A stretch of DNA of 64,000 nt from Prosapia bicincta (GCA_036971475.1 JBAIZL010000001.1:208366841-208430840), one strand, 5' to 3'. Positions 34,610-47,279 are shown, counted from the first letter of the stretch. Program-made: numbers and translations. Notes: generated from the sequence alone by a model not told the origin.

Positions 34610-37025
34610 CCACTGTAATATATCTAAGTGGAATGATACAAACCTGTTTACTTACTGGAAAATGTATAAAGAAAACACATAACCATATATGTGAGCTCCT
34701 TACTTGTATCAAAATGTGTAACTTAATACAAAAGCCACAAAATTACACCATTACTACCACTGTAATGTATGAACATAGCCTCAATGAACTTAAGAATGCA
34801 TCAATACTGGTGTTAAGCATTAACAAGCAAATGCTGAATACCTAACTCTGTTTAAACACCAAATCCCCAGTTGGAGATCATGGCATTAATGGGTTATTAA
34901 CACACATTCTCGCTAAAGCCGTTTAAGCATCAATTAATCGTATGTAATTATAAGAAAGATAAAACGGTTATCTTATAATAATTGTGGAGGTAAATAAAAC
35001 CAGGTAAATTATAAAAGGGATTCAATATCACATTATATAAATGTTCACAAACAGACATCTTTCGTTTGTTTATAATTGAATCCTCATAATAAAATGAAAG
35101 AAAATGTAGATATTAATATCTAGAAAAGGTTTTGAAAATGTTGAAAATTTGTATTGGAAGCTCAAACGGAAGAGCGATATATTAACAGCAAGTAGGCCTA
35201 CACAAAAAGCTTGTACTCGAGGATTTTTTCCTATTTAATCTTTTTGAATTGTTTAAAGAAGTCTTTTTATTAAACTTCTATTTCACACCCACTCACATAA
35301 TGAACATGAAACTCTATCTCAAACACATTTCAATTTACTTCAAGCACATATCTTTTCACGAAATTAACTTTTGTAGTTGAAAATAATATTTTTAAAAATT
35401 AAAACATTTCTTTTATTCATGTATTTAAAACGGTGTTTATTTTTGAAATAAGCTACAACATAATTAAACTTTACTTTTACTCATGATTATTATTGTTATT
35501 TCAACACTTATTCAATTAGTTTTACTGTTGCATATATTAATACATTGAAAGTTTAATGAGTTGACAATACATAATATATTCCTATTTTAATTTGAGTCCT
35601 TATTTTTATACTTTATAAACAGCTGATTAAAATATATATACGCTTAGAAAACTCAAGCTGTATCTTGAATATGCATGTTAGAAGCAGGCAGTGTTTGAGA
35701 GAACAGAGATGCTCAACAATTTATTCAAACGTAAGACAGGCCTACTATTCTTCTTTTGGATAATGATTAGAATTATTAATTTACAAAATTTATCTAAATA
35801 TAATAATACCTGTAAAAAATGTTTATTTTTGTCAAATATGAGAAAAGTAAAATATACAATATAGTTTATATTATTGGTTAAACATGGCCAAAAGAGGTAA
35901 AATACCATTTCACCAAAAGAGACACAATTCAATTTACATTTACTCTGTATCATAATCCAAAAGATAATAATTAATTCGTTGGTTTGAAATACATTTCAGT
36001 ACTAGTTATCGTTGGTTAATTAAGGAATTATGCTGTAAATCAGTCGATTGTTTAATCCAGAACTATGTTCACTATTAAGAAACATATTTTCCCGAATCAC
36101 AGATCTTCACTAGACTGCTATTTGTCGACTCACAGTTTCATATTTCTGTCAGCAAGTAGGATAGTTCACGTACTATCGTCTAAGTGTATTTGTGACGCTC
36201 TGGAAGCTATAAAATCCCAACGTAGTTCTATTTAATTAAAGTTGTATATCCGACTTTAAAGCTTTCTTTACAATAATAGAAGTAAAATAAAATTTCAATC
36301 CTCCACTGCAAGGCAGTCAAATTTCTCAAAGGTAAATGTGAATCAAGAACGCATTTTCGTACTGTTTGAATTAATTTACACATCGATATCTTTTTTGTTA
36401 TGTTATTATCTAAACACGGTATTTGCTTCGAATACGATTCGATCTAGTCATAAATTTAATACAACAAGTTAGGTGTATTATTAACTTTAATCGGAGAACC
36501 ATTGTACGTCATTCGAGTAAATCCTAGGTGTAATTTGTTACACTTGCGAAAGGTTTGCATAAACTCTTCCTTATAAACTTACTACGATTGGTCAATCAAT
36601 GATTTCTGAGCGTATGCATGACACATAGTCAGACAAAACTTATTAAATCCCTGCTCAGTCTCAACCAAGCCCCTTTCACAGTTATTAAATATATATTATA
36701 TCTTAAGCACTAGGAGACTAATGAGTTTAACCTATTCTAGGCACAGTATTTGTTCCTATAAACCACTTTTTTACGAAAAATATATTTTTACCGCTTTACC
36801 GTGCCAGAAAAAAAGTCCGTCAAAATATTCTCTATCGCTCTATTAAAGGATACCTTCACTGTCTAACTTTTACGGTTACTCAAATAATTTCAAACAAAAG
36901 CACAAAATATCATCACACACCTATTTTAAAATATGTGTTAAAAAAAATAAATAATTTCTACAATTTTGTAGTCATTTACGTTCAGTGAATCTTATTAATT
37001 ACTTTAACATTAGATTAAGACTATC
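34610..37025. other. Intergenic DNA, no gene seen
   Basis: Short frames only (for example 35678-35953). No motif or repeat family recognised. Confidence 0.4.
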
Positions 37026-37063
37026 CGAAATAAAATTTTGTAACTTTTATTTAAATCTTATTG

Positions 37064-37109
37064 AGACAGAACGTTTTTGATCGCTATGTGCCGATCTTCA
37101 TCAGTGTCT
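37064..37109 (-). ncRNA. hammerhead-ribozyme-like motif, PLE family D
   Basis: Minus strand: AGACA, CTGATGA (37098-37104), then GATCG ... CGATC as stem II, AAAA where GAAA is expected (one change), the palindrome AACGTT, C, and TGTCT pairing with AGACA. Stem sequences are unrelated to families A-C but occupy the same places. The changed G makes activity unlikely. Confidence 0.6.
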
Positions 37110-37463
37110 TCTGCTTGGAGTTGTCGGGTCAAGCGGTGATGGTTTTAAAGGTAGGTTTCGATGGTATGAAAGAGTATGTGTGATTTACTCGTTTAATATG
37201 ATTGTACTTTGTGTTTTTGTGTGTCTGTAATTTTCATATTGTTCTAGTGCGTTGAGATGTGGTCCTTGGTTGTTGATGTGTAGGATTTCTAGGTTATGAT
37301 AAATGTCTGTTTATTTATGTCCTGTTTCTTTTATATAATTGTAACATGTTAAGTTGGTATTCTGTTTGTGTTCCTCGACTCTTTGTTTAAAGCTGCGACC
37401 TGTTTATCCAATGTAGAATTTGTTACATTCGTTGCAGTTCAGTTTGTATACGCCTGATGCTTG
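37110..37463 (-). pseudogene. PLE GIY-YIG endonuclease relic
   Basis: Begins ASGVYKLNCNECNKFYIG, then a stop where Q is usual, then TGRSFKQRVEEHKQN, YIKETGH, another stop, and LEILHINNQGPHLNALEQYE followed by ILNE and a stop. The GIY-YIG hallmarks GVYK, C..C, FYIG, the R of KQRVEEH and the E of LEQYE are all visible in one register. With three in-frame stops and the RT domain lost to 5' truncation it is inactive. It is diverged from the family A copies at 3.0-4.5 kb. Confidence 0.85.
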
Positions 37464-37470
37464 TCAGTTA

Positions 37471-38660
37471 TATTTCTAACCTAATTAAATTAACATTAAA
37501 ACGAGCTTAGTATGCGTATTTCCATAATCTTGAACTTTCCACCAAGAGATTATAAACAAAATGTGAGCTAGAGTAGAAACATTTCCGCATCAACACGAAA
37601 CCGTAAACAAGTTAACAAGTGCCTCGTAAAATAATTAGTAATCTGTAACATCTAATATGTTTTAAATTCACGCTAAATAGGTATTTAAAGCAAGCTAAAT
37701 ATGTCCCTCCTACATTTTATATCATTTTATTCGTCCCCATAGACAGGAAACTGTCTAATTTAAAAACAAAACATGTAGCACATGCATCAGCAGATGCCGT
37801 CTTCACGCTTGGACGCTCCCATTGGGTAAATATCTGCAGCGCCCTCTCGCATCGCACAGGAACACTACACAGGTACGCTTGACGGACCGCCGTAAATGTA
37901 ATTATACATTTACGTCCGCCATATGTAATCAACTGAAACGGTTCGTTAAGGGTGAAATTTATATTCACTAATAAAAGCCTGATTTTGAAAAAATAAAAAT
38001 ATTGTAAAAATAACTTGTATGAAACAATTGGTATAATACAATATATGCGACAATGTAAAATGCAATAGCCTAATATAGACATCTCAATAAACTAACATTG
38101 AAAACCGTCATTTCCAGACAAAAGATCAGGTAATTTGTAAAGATTTTAAAAGAGAAAATTTATTCTAGAAGATAAACTAACTTATAAACTAACTAGATCA
38201 TATGTTTTACAGAATTCGAACGTAAAAAATTCAAATAAGAAACTGAAGGAGAACCACGTCATAGGTTGAGTTTACATATGTAAGTGAGTAAGTTTCTGAT
38301 AGATAGAAAGAATGTGAATGCAACTTATCATAGAATGTGAAGGATGAGTGAATGTAACTCTGTAGATCTAAGAGGGAAGACTTTACTTTGAAACAGGATG
38401 TCGTGTTCTCGGTACTAACAAAAGTTCAGGGTTATATTAGTCATACGTTACTTATATAGTAAGGGTCAAAGGGATATTTTATAAATTTTGATAATGTTGA
38501 CGTGGCTAAGGCACTGCTGTCCTTTTAGTTTAGTATTTTATAAAATTATATTTTAAAAGTAAAGGAATAAATTTTAAATATGACTTTAGAAGAAGAAGCA
38601 TACCAGTTAGTACAACTACGAGCTATGAGACTAATATCAACAGTTCAGCAACCTAACCAA
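37471..38660. other. Intergenic DNA, no gene seen
   Basis: A 121-codon frame on the minus strand (37717-38082) has no family features. Nothing else recognised. Confidence 0.4.
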
Positions 38661-38675
38661 GATATATATTGAATT

Positions 38676-38765
38676 GTAAATTCAATTATAATTCTTGTAT
38701 TTGTATTTTGACTTATGTTCTTTATTAATACACAAGAATACATATTGCGATATATATATATATAC
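38676..38765 (+). mobile_element. PLE family C solo tail
   Basis: AATTATAATTCTTGTATTTG, TTATGTTCTTTATTAAT and ACACAAGAATA, ending in a short TA run. This is the same tail as at 22540-22600, without the hammerhead block. Confidence 0.65.
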
Positions 38766-38945
38766 GTTACGCGTTATATTAAGCTGGAAAGGTTTGTAAA
38801 AATGATTTTTATTTTTATAAACCTTGATTGAATTTAATAAACAATTACTTTAAGAAAACTGTTACATAAATTACTTAATAAAACAATTCAATTGATATGC
38901 ACTCAATTGGAGTGGAAGACGTCTGTTCGATACAGAGGCGAGTTA

Positions 38946-39293
38946 AGTAGTGTAGGACGCGGGTATTGGCGGGGTAATTATTGGCGGGGGCGTGACCAAA
39001 TGCGTGCACGCATGACCAAATGCGTGCGGGTATCGGCGGGAAAATTATCGGCGGGGGCGTGCGGAAAATTATCGGGGGGAAATGGAGGGGAAGGAAGTGG
39101 AGGGGATTGAGGAGAATGAGGAGAAAGAGGAGAATGAGGAGAAAGAGGAGAATGAGGAGAAGGCGCGGTGTTGTGGGGGGAACGAGTGGGAAAACTGTGG
39201 GGGGAACGAGTGGGAAAACTGTTGGGGGGAACGAGTGGGAAAACTGTGGGGGAACGAGTGGGAGAACAGTTTCGAGGCAGGGGAACTGCGTCA
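38946..39293 (+). repeat. Polinton left TIR
   Basis: GC-rich, in strong contrast to its flanks. It contains repeats of CGTGACCAAATGCGTG type, GGCGGGAAAATTATC, 18 bp GAGGAGAATGAGGAGAAA units, and 24 bp units GGGGGGAACGAGTGGGAAAA (about 4 copies at 39175-39265). It matches 56016-56367 inverted up to GAACTGCGTCA. Because the internal periods are multiples of 3, spurious Arg/Glu/Gly-rich frames appear. Confidence 0.92.
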
Positions 39294-39962
39294 AGCGCTT
39301 GGCTGTGTCTCTTTCAATAACTAAATTTCAAAATGGTCGAAACTGATTTTTTTGTGACTGTACAGCGCTTTGATCAAGATGGTTGTGTATTTCAAAATCT
39401 AAATTTTAAAATGGCCGGAAGTGATTCATGACCAACGTTTCAACTAATCAGCATTCAAAAACGCTCTTACACGAAGTTCAAATGGTCAACATCGACACAC
39501 AGTTCAAATAACCAACAGTCTCACGACGTGCAACACACGGATTATTATCGAATTGCCACTCTGCAGGCGCTCGAAGTACGATTTTGAAAAATTTTATTAG
39601 TTTAGGCTACATTAAAACGATATCAAATGACCAACGTTTCAACTAATCAACATTCAAAAACAATCTTGAAGAAAAAATATTTTATTATTTTTCAAAATTA
39701 AGTAGCTAACATGTTTTAATTTTTTTTTTTACAAAGTGTCGTTTACAAGAAACGTTTATAGTTTAAAACATATATATCGTATGAATATGATCTAAAACAG
39801 TAACATATATTATTAATACAATCTGTTGCATATTAATTTAATTTCTTACAGGGAATGTAAAGGTGTTGTTTAATCTTTTATATAACGATTTTAATAGTAG
39901 AGTAACCATTTTCACAAATTTTAAATAAATAATTAATAAATGTTTAATTCATAATTAATTAA

Positions 39963-40172
39963 TATGGAATCCGTTTTTAGATTAACAAATGGATTGTTGC
40001 ATTTATTCAAAAATAACACTATTTAAAGCTCCAGCGAATTTTTAAATACATTAGTTTTAAAGCACAAGTAAATGCGTTAGATGTTTTTAGTATTGAATGT
40101 AGTAAAATAAACTCTTACAATGCTAATATCTTAAACAAGTTGAAAAATTTAGTTTTACAATTAAAATATTAA
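39963..40172 (+). pseudogene. Matrix metalloproteinase C-terminal relic
   Basis: The first frame reads MESVFRLTNGLLHLFKNNTI. A second register gives AQVNALDVFSIECSK and then NANILNKLKNLVLQLK. Both match the C-terminal hemopexin-like end of the metalloproteinase at 54299-55873 with substitutions, stops and a frameshift. The catalytic part is absent. The fragment begins directly after the left arm of an inverted repeat, as if truncated by it. It is more diverged from its homologue than the two polymerase copies are from each other. Confidence 0.85.
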
Positions 40173-40254
40173 TTGCTTGGTTAGGTAATTTGAATAAGGA
40201 AAATAAGAGGCTAAAATGTTTGAAGTCAAATTTTTTTTTATTAGAATACAACGC

Positions 40255-40474
40255 GGTTCTCAAAAATACAAGCTACCTGTGTTAAATAGTAAACCAATTC
40301 ATGTTGCACAATTTTTTAAAACTAAAAAAAATGTGTTCTGGTTCTCAGAAATACAAGCTACTTGTTTTAAATAATAAACCAATTCATGTTGCACAATTTT
40401 TTACAACTAAAACAAAATGTGTTCTGGTTCTCAGAAATACAAGCTACTTGTTTTAAATAATAAACCAATTCATA
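40255..40474. repeat. 86 bp tandem repeat, 2.6 copies
   Basis: GGTTCTCAGAAATACAAGCT (first copy GGTTCTCAAAAATACAAGCT) starts at 40255, 40340 and 40426, followed each time by TAAACCAATTCAT. Confidence 0.93.
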
Positions 40475-40800
40475 TAAAAAAGATTAAGTATCTCCCCTTA
40501 CAGTTAGAAATTAATTTCTTTTTCAAATAATAAAAAATTAACATTTATTATTAATTTATTAAAAATAAACCTTGTGAAATGTTATAATTTATGAAAATGG
40601 TTATTCTACTATTAAAAATTATAGAAATTAAATTAATATACAACAGATTGTATTAATAATATATGTTACTTTTTTAATTCGTATTGATACGATATGTATG
40701 TTTTTAACTAAAAACGTCTCTTGTAATCGCTACTTTGTAAAAAAAAATATTAAAACATGCTAACTACTTAATTTTCAAAAGTAATAAAATATTTTTCGTT

Positions 40801-43800
40801 CACGTTATTGTCAAACATTTGTATATTCCATTACTTATTTTCATTGTAGTAGTAGGACACTTAAAAGGCATAATGAATGCAAAGAAATGTGTTACAATAA
40901 TAAAATTTTATTAAAGTTAAACATGACAACAATTAAGCATGTTTTATTTTTAAAAAATATAATCAAGAATCCTCTGGTCACTTGTTTGGTATATTTGTTA
41001 TTATTTTAATTAGAGATGTATCGTATAAAGAAATATTAGGTATGGATTAGAGAAAAAATTGCAGTTATTATTTTTAATTGCTGTAATATCAGAAGTTCAA
41101 AAAAACTAAGATACTAATATGGTACATAATTTGTATGTAGAATAAGCGTGAAGCGCATGATTTATTTAGTATTTGCTCAATTAACTACGCTTATATGCGT
41201 AGATTAATGGGCTTTGATTAACTTTTATTTAATCAAAATTCAAGAAATAGTGTTCATCTAGCCTAACGCAGTTGTTTCTATAAACAGTATTTACTAAATA
41301 GATCCATAACATTACAGTATATATATATATATATATATATATAGGCTATATATATATATATGTTACTTTCTTTAGCATTGAGAACGGCCTAATGTAATAA
41401 TCAGTTTAAATTTGTTTTAAAATTAAAATTAATGTGATTTTGACACGAGATAACAAATTGTCATTAGATAATACCTCAAGCGTTTGCAAATAGCTCTTTT
41501 TAAAGTTAGACTGTATAGAGTTTTCATTTCTTGAAATTATTTTATGATATTGGTTTCGAACATTGCAATAACTTCTAACGTGTTTACATATTTCATTTCA
41601 ATCCAGTCTATATTTTAAGTTATATTACGATCTATAAGTTTAGTAGTTGTAGTAATAATCCCTTCTTCCTTAGCTTTAGGAATTTTTTGAGGGATTTTAT
41701 TTAGTCAGGTTTATAAAAGCGAGAAGAGGAATTTTTTTCTCTCATTTGTTACATTTATTTTGTATTTAAAGCTATGAGAGCACATACCTGCTGTTTATGT
41801 GCTATGAATATGAGTGCCTGTTATTTGTTGTATTCCAGTAGATTTTGAAAATGTTTGTTTTATTATGCTGGTTAGAAGCAAAAAAAACTTATTTGTAAAG
41901 TTAAAACGATTTTTTTTAATTTAAAGATTTTAATCTTTTCTAGCCACTGGTCGTAGAAACAGCCCATACTTACACATTATACAAATCACATAGATTGTTT
42001 GACTAAATTATAGAAAACTCGCCAGTAGAACCATCAGCTCAGCAAATATCCAGCATGTTCTTGAGAAAGATGACACGCCTTACTTTGGATTAGTGGGTCA
42101 AATATTTTAATGTATTCTTTGTTTCTAATAAAAATAATGTTTTACATAAGAATCTGTTTAAATTCAGGAAAATATTAGTAATAATTCTATAATTTTAAAA
42201 TTTAAATGTACTCTAAGGTTCCATAATTTTAAATATTAGTTCAAAGGTACAAAACAATCACACTAGTCCCTTATTGTTCTCAATAAACAATTTTTTCAAA
42301 ATACATTTCCTCAATAGGACGTAAGATAGCTTTTGGATACATAATCTTCAGTTTTTAATGAATTCAAAACAGATAAAATAAAAAAATTGTGTGTGGTAAT
42401 GTTTGTATACTTTAAGCACAAACTGTAATAATTATACTGAAAGAAATAATGGATCAGCCCAAACCAATATCACTTTTTAAACATTTATTTGTCCATTGAA
42501 AGTATTATTCAACACTATTAAATAAAAAACATGATATTTATTGTTTGGATCGCTGAAAAACTATATTTGAATGATCATAGTCTGGTATGTATGTATGTAA
42601 AGCTTTTCAAGTTCAGGCAAATGTTTTTATTTGTTTGTATGTAGACACTGATATCATTAGGTTATTTGTAAGAGAAAATAATTGTATCACGAACACAGCA
42701 GCTTGTAAACAAAAATACATAAGGTTCTGGTTTCATAATCAAATTTGTATTTATATCCGACAGTGTAGTCCTTATAAATAATTTTATTAATTGAAAGTAT
42801 TATAATACTTTTAATGTTTTTCGAGTTGATAAAAAACTACATATTTATTACTATTAGTGAAAGTTATTTATAACAGAATGCGCAATTCTTCATTCATACA
42901 AGTAAATGTAAAATTATGCTCCGTAAATTATATAATCGCTAATGTTATCTACTATTGAATGGTAAAGGTGATGACTTATGACATTTTATTATCCATTAAT
43001 TATTTGCAATGATTGTTAGCTTGTGTTAAGATCACATTATCAACCAGCATATTACCTTGTCTACTGTACTTCTGTCTGTTAAATTGTAGATATTTATTTT
43101 AAAAATAAGGTTTTTTGATAAAGAATAAATTTTAAAAATAAATATATTAGAACATGCATTGCAGTTAAATCTTTTTTTTTTAATATGAAGGCGTAAAATA
43201 ACTTAAAATTGTATATCTTAAATAATCCTTAAGTGTTGTAAGTCAATATATTTTTAAAACATACCAGGTCATTTTTAATAGGGCTAATTTGTAAAAGCAT
43301 ATTATGACAGATCTCGAATATTTTGAAAAGTATATCCTAGCAAATGTACATCTATCAGAAGATAATGGTAATTATGGAAAAAAATCTTTATATTCATAAT
43401 GAGTCCCTACATTTTGTAAATTTACTCTCCTCACTATATCATATCGTTTGTTACTGAATGATTATATACATTGTTTTATTTTTGTGTGGCAAGACATCTT
43501 TCAATTTGTTTAAATAATCAATGTAAATATAAAAAATATGCATGTAGTTTTCAAAAAAATATTTCACAAGGCATATTTTTAGCTAATTCATTTAAAATCG
43601 AACTGATGAACTTGTGTGTGTTGAAAAACATTAGAAGTTTCCTTTGAGAAGAATATGTATTTTTGATTAGTATTAATTAATATTATTATATGTAAATAAC
43701 TTATTTCTAATAAATCTAAGGTCTGTAATAGGTTTAACCCATCACAGTTGGATTTAGAAGGTGGTTGCTGGAAGAAAATTAGTGTCTTGAAAAAATTCAA

Positions 43801-43829
43801 CTTTGACTGTAAAAACAGTATCAATTGCA
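40801..43829. other. Polinton interior, no recognisable gene
   Basis: 3 kb of AT-rich sequence within the TIRs where other Polintons carry capsid, ATPase, protease or integrase genes. I searched by eye and saw no such motif. It holds a TA microsatellite at about 41320-41361 with a short interruption. Confidence 0.45.
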
Positions 43830-44268
43830 GAAATACTATGTAATTGTTGCTTTTCAAACAGATAGAAGAAACACGATAAACAGAGATGCTGGTCACTTTG
43901 ATTTCTGTAAATTCTAAAAAATTAGGTTAAATCTAAATTCACAATTTTATCCATACGATAACTTTACTGGAAACAAAGCAGTTATCTATGATGCTTTCCC
44001 AAAATATCAATCATCCTATTACGACGATAGTAAAAATAAACTTGCTATTGATTTTACTATATTTTTTTCAAAAAAAAAAAAAAACGTTGTTTCGTTATAC
44101 TCTGTTCAGGGCGCTATTGATGTTAGAGTGGAAATTCAAGCTTCTAAAAATATGACTGCCACAACCGGTGCTTTTTGTCATATCATTCAAAACGGGTTTG
44201 TGAAATATACACCTCTTCTCTGGAATTGTTCTAAAAGATATTTGATAAACTCATTTATATATTTGTAA
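43830..44268 (+). pseudogene. Capsid-like Polinton/adintovirus protein, C-terminal relic
   Basis: One register runs from about 43830 to a stop at 44268 with an internal TAA near 43917: YYVIVAFQTDRRNTINRD, then NLNSQFYPYDNF, YQSSYYDDSKN, GAIDVRVEIQASKN and ATTGAFCHIIQNGFVKY. This pattern (AFQT.R.N, LNS.YYPY, QSYY, DVR.E.E.S.N, TTAYC.I.H) recalls a protein often found beside polymerase B in arthropod Polintons and thought to be structural. The assignment is from memory of the family pattern, so the exact role (major or minor capsid) is uncertain. A poly-A run at about 44070-44085 sits inside the frame. The 5' part is not recognisable. Confidence 0.5.
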
Positions 44269-44588
44269 ATTTGACTAACACAATGTATGTGTAATAATAA
44301 AATATTTAAACCATTTCCTTTGATTTCAAATAATAAACATGGAAAAAGTTATTGAAATAAGACTAAATTGTTATAACAGTTGTTTGCAACTATCATACAT
44401 TTATTAGATATACACCTATCAAACAATATATTTTACATTTCTAATACATGTTTAGAATACATTAATATTTTTGTTAATCCTAAAGTTACATTAATTTAAT
44501 AGTTTATGTTTAATAAACCATAATCAAGTATACAGTTGATAAACTAGTTTTTACGCACAAAACATTTTTTAATCTTTTAATAAAAATG

Positions 44589-44905
44589 TCAGTACGAATA
44601 GGCGTTTAGACCATCGTTAGAGATGTATCTCGTATCATCATTACCATTGATAGTTAGTTTATTATTAGGTACAGTTGGAATGTGTTTCGTAGAGGTGTAA
44701 AATATGATAACTTTTCTACATTTAGTAAATGAATTCAAAAATTTCTTATATTCATCAACTTCAATAATTTTAAGTACTGGTTTAGTTATGCTTTTAAGTT
44801 TTTTCGATCTTATCAATTGTTCCAAATGTATACAATTTGGGACTCAACACAATGAATTCTAATAAGATCAAATACCTTTGCTTTCGCCTTTAAAACAACC
44901 CAATT
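44589..44905 (-). pseudogene. Third, diverged DNA polymerase B C-terminal fragment
   Basis: The minus-strand frame gives EVDEYKKFLNSFTKCRKVI, then NKLTINGNDDTRYISNDGL, parallel to the C-terminus of the polymerase copies (DDYKKCLNVFTKTRS, LALSGDDDKRHICDNGIN). Upstream pieces at 44830-44905 (CFKGESKG) match the CFKDECKGVG segment. It is clearly more diverged than copies 1 and 2 and lies in the orientation opposite to copy 1, so it belongs to an older polymerase. Truncated at both ends and interrupted. Confidence 0.75.
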
Positions 44906-44964
44906 TTTATGATTTCCTTAAAAAAATAACCGGTGTGATATACAACAACGACAGACATGCCCAA

Positions 44965-44965
<1 letters not shown>

Positions 44966-45049
<84 letters not shown>
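44966..45049. repeat. (TG)n microsatellite
   Basis: An uninterrupted TG run of about 84 bp, giving a spurious Cys/Val frame. Confidence 0.96.
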
Positions 45050-45052
<3 letters not shown>

Positions 45053-45059
45053 TTGATGG

Positions 45060-45825
45060 GTTATTGGAACGTGAGTTAAACTAATGTAGCCAATAGGCCT
45101 ACTGTAACCAAAATATTTTTAATGAATTATCTGGTTCCTCCTTACCGTAGGTATATATATATGGTCTAGGCCCAAGGTACCCTCTGTTTCCTAAAGGAGC
45201 AACCTTACATGGTGGAAGAGTTGACACTTCCTTGGAGGCTTTTCTCTAATGTCTACAGATAGTAAAATAGTCGAACGTAATAGCTACTATCGCTCTTCTA
45301 TATCAGCTGGAGTAGATCTAGCCAATGCACGCATGGGCATACGTAAGCATCTTATATGAGTCATCCCTCTTCACCCGGCCTTATTCCCCCACTCGCTTCT
45401 CCTATCTGTGTGAACTACGCTTACAAAACATTGACAGTCTGCAGATATGTTTCTATATTTCTTAAATAAGGTTTTACATTAAAGGGTGGTTAATTAAACG
45501 CAACTCTTTAGGTAATTTCAATCTAATATGTACAGCATTCTGATGATTTAAAATGTTAAGTACAAATAAGGCAAAATTGGTCCCTTTATAGGTAGGTACT
45601 AAATTAGAAGCTCACACACATGTTGACTGCAGCAGTCTTGATGGTTTTACTAGTCTAGAGAGTTAGTCGTTGCAAATCAGTTAAACAAATTAACAGTGGA
45701 TGACGACTATGCATCATAATTACAAGTCCTTAGCACTGGGTGGATTACAAAATATTTTTATTACTTCCTTTTTTCTTTCTAATGCCTTCCTATGAGCTTA
45801 GACATGAAGCTATGACATGTTATGT
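45060..45825. other. Polinton interior, no gene seen
   Basis: Lies between the TG array and the abrupt start of polymerase copy 1. No family features. Confidence 0.4.
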
Positions 45826-45829
45826 CTTG

Positions 45830-46949
45830 TATCAATAGAGGATGATTCTCCCATAGGTTATATTTTAGAAGTTGATATTATGTATCCACAAAATTTGCAT
45901 AATTGTGATAATGAGTTGCCATTTTTACCACAAAACAAATGTCCGCCAGGCAGCAAACAACCAAAATTGTTAACTACTTTAGAAGATAAACAAAATTACG
46001 TTTGTCACTATGTTAATTTAAAACAAGCAATGCGACATGGTTTAATACTTACAAAAATTCATAGAATTATGCAATTCAGACAAAGTGCTTGGTTATCGCC
46101 ATATGTTTTATTTAACACGAAAAAGAGGCAAAATGCTAAAAATGAATTTGAAAAAGATTTTTACAAATTTGTAATTAATGCCATGTTTGGTAAAACTATT
46201 GAAAATATAAGAAAAAGAAAAAATTTGAAACTTGTGAGTTCAGAAAAAAAAATTAAATTATTTAATTAGGAAACCTACCTTCTTAAATCGAATAATTTAT
46301 GATGAATCTTTGTGTGCAATTGAATCAGAAAAAGAATCCATTTATTTTAACAAACCAATATATATAGGGTTTACTGTTTTGGAAATAAGTAAAACACGTA
46401 TGTATGAAATGCATTATGATGTTATGAAAGAATTGTATAACTCTAAAATTCAACTTCTTTATATGGATACAGACAGTTTATTTTATAAAATTTCTACTGA
46501 AAATTTTTATAAAGATATTAAGGAAAATCAAGAGGTGAGAAGACATTTTGATATGTCAGAACTTCCTCACACTCATATAGGTTATTTTACAGATAATGCA
46601 AAAACATTAGGTTGTTTTAAAGACGAATGCAAAGGTGTTGGGTTGTCAGAATTTGTTGGACTAAGAGCTAAATTATATACTTTCAAAATTGCGAATAGTA
46701 TTGAAAAAAAAGCTAAAGGCATAACAAAAGCAGCACTTAGAAATATAAATTTTGATGATTATAAAAAATGCTTAAATGTTTTTACTAAAACCAGAAGTGA
46801 TATTAAATCATTCAAATCAAAAAACATATTGTGCAGACAATAACTGTAAATAAATTAGCTCTCAGTGGTGATGATGATAAGAGGCATATATGTGATAATG
46901 GAATTAATACTTTAGCACATGGTCATTTTTCTTTAAAAAAAATAACTAA
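45830..46949 (+). pseudogene. polB: Protein-primed type family B DNA polymerase, copy 1 (3' half)
   Basis: Homology to copy 2 starts abruptly at about 45830 (SIEDDSPIGY), so the exonuclease domain and motif A are missing. Present are motif B (NAMFGKTIEN), absent from copy 2, and motif C (YMDTDSLFY), then the C-terminal thumb region (CFKDECKGVGLSEF, DDYKKCLNVFTKTRS). The frame breaks at a 9-A run near 46243-46252, where copy 2 has 8, and again in the C-terminal part at a shorter A run. In the family this enzyme replicates the element from a terminal protein. Downstream, polymerase and BIR genes converge with AATAAA signals in between. Nearly identical in sequence to copy 2 where both exist. 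Confidence 0.92.
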
Positions 46950-47279
46950 TGCTTTGTAATGAATAAATATTATTTGTTAACTATTAAAAAATAATTAATA
47001 CTTTTTGTAACTAATAAATATTATTTGTTAACCATTTTCAATTGTTTATAGAATAAATATATAGTTAAAAAAAAAAAAGTGAGTTGTTCAAATCATTTAT
47101 TTCCTATTTATCCTTGACTTTTTTCCACATTATACCAATTGTATGTTTAAATGTTACTTAGGGTATTAATAAAACTTTTATTACCACAGTCAGTCAATAG
47201 CTGTTTATTAAAGCATAAAGTGTTACATAACAGTATAACAATAGTATATTACATTATCCTTGTACAATAAAGGCGTTGC
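46950..47279. terminator. Convergent 3' region of polB and BIR genes
   Basis: AT-rich spacer with several AATAAA signals on the plus strand (GTAATGAATAAATATTAT, GAATAAATATATAG) and TTTATT on the minus side. It is present in both arms of the inverted duplication. Confidence 0.55.

Larger units (their letters stand above)
37030..37470 (-). mobile_element. PLE family D, solitary 5'-truncated copy
   Basis: On the minus strand the unit runs GIY-YIG relic, then hammerhead-like motif, then an AT-rich end. It is the only clear PLE copy here not joined to an inverted partner. Confidence 0.8.
39665..40800. repeat. Inverted repeat enclosing an MMP relic
   Basis: Arms 39665-39955 and about 40530-40800 are inverted copies: AACATATATTATTAATACAA at 39803 against its reverse complement at 40655, and AAAATTAAGTAG at 39697 against 40778. 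They enclose the MMP C-terminal relic and an 86 bp repeat. AT-rich and diverged. Confidence 0.8.

Noticed and set aside
34476..34845. Plus-strand frames of 68 and 105 codons
   Set aside because: They partly lie opposite the piggyBac relic on the minus strand and have no features of their own.
39020..39346. Arg/Glu/Gly-rich open frames in the left GC-rich block, and Pro/Phe/Ser-rich ones at 55978-56409
   Set aside because: They arise from 18 and 24 bp repeats in the Polinton TIRs, open in several frames on both strands with no family features.
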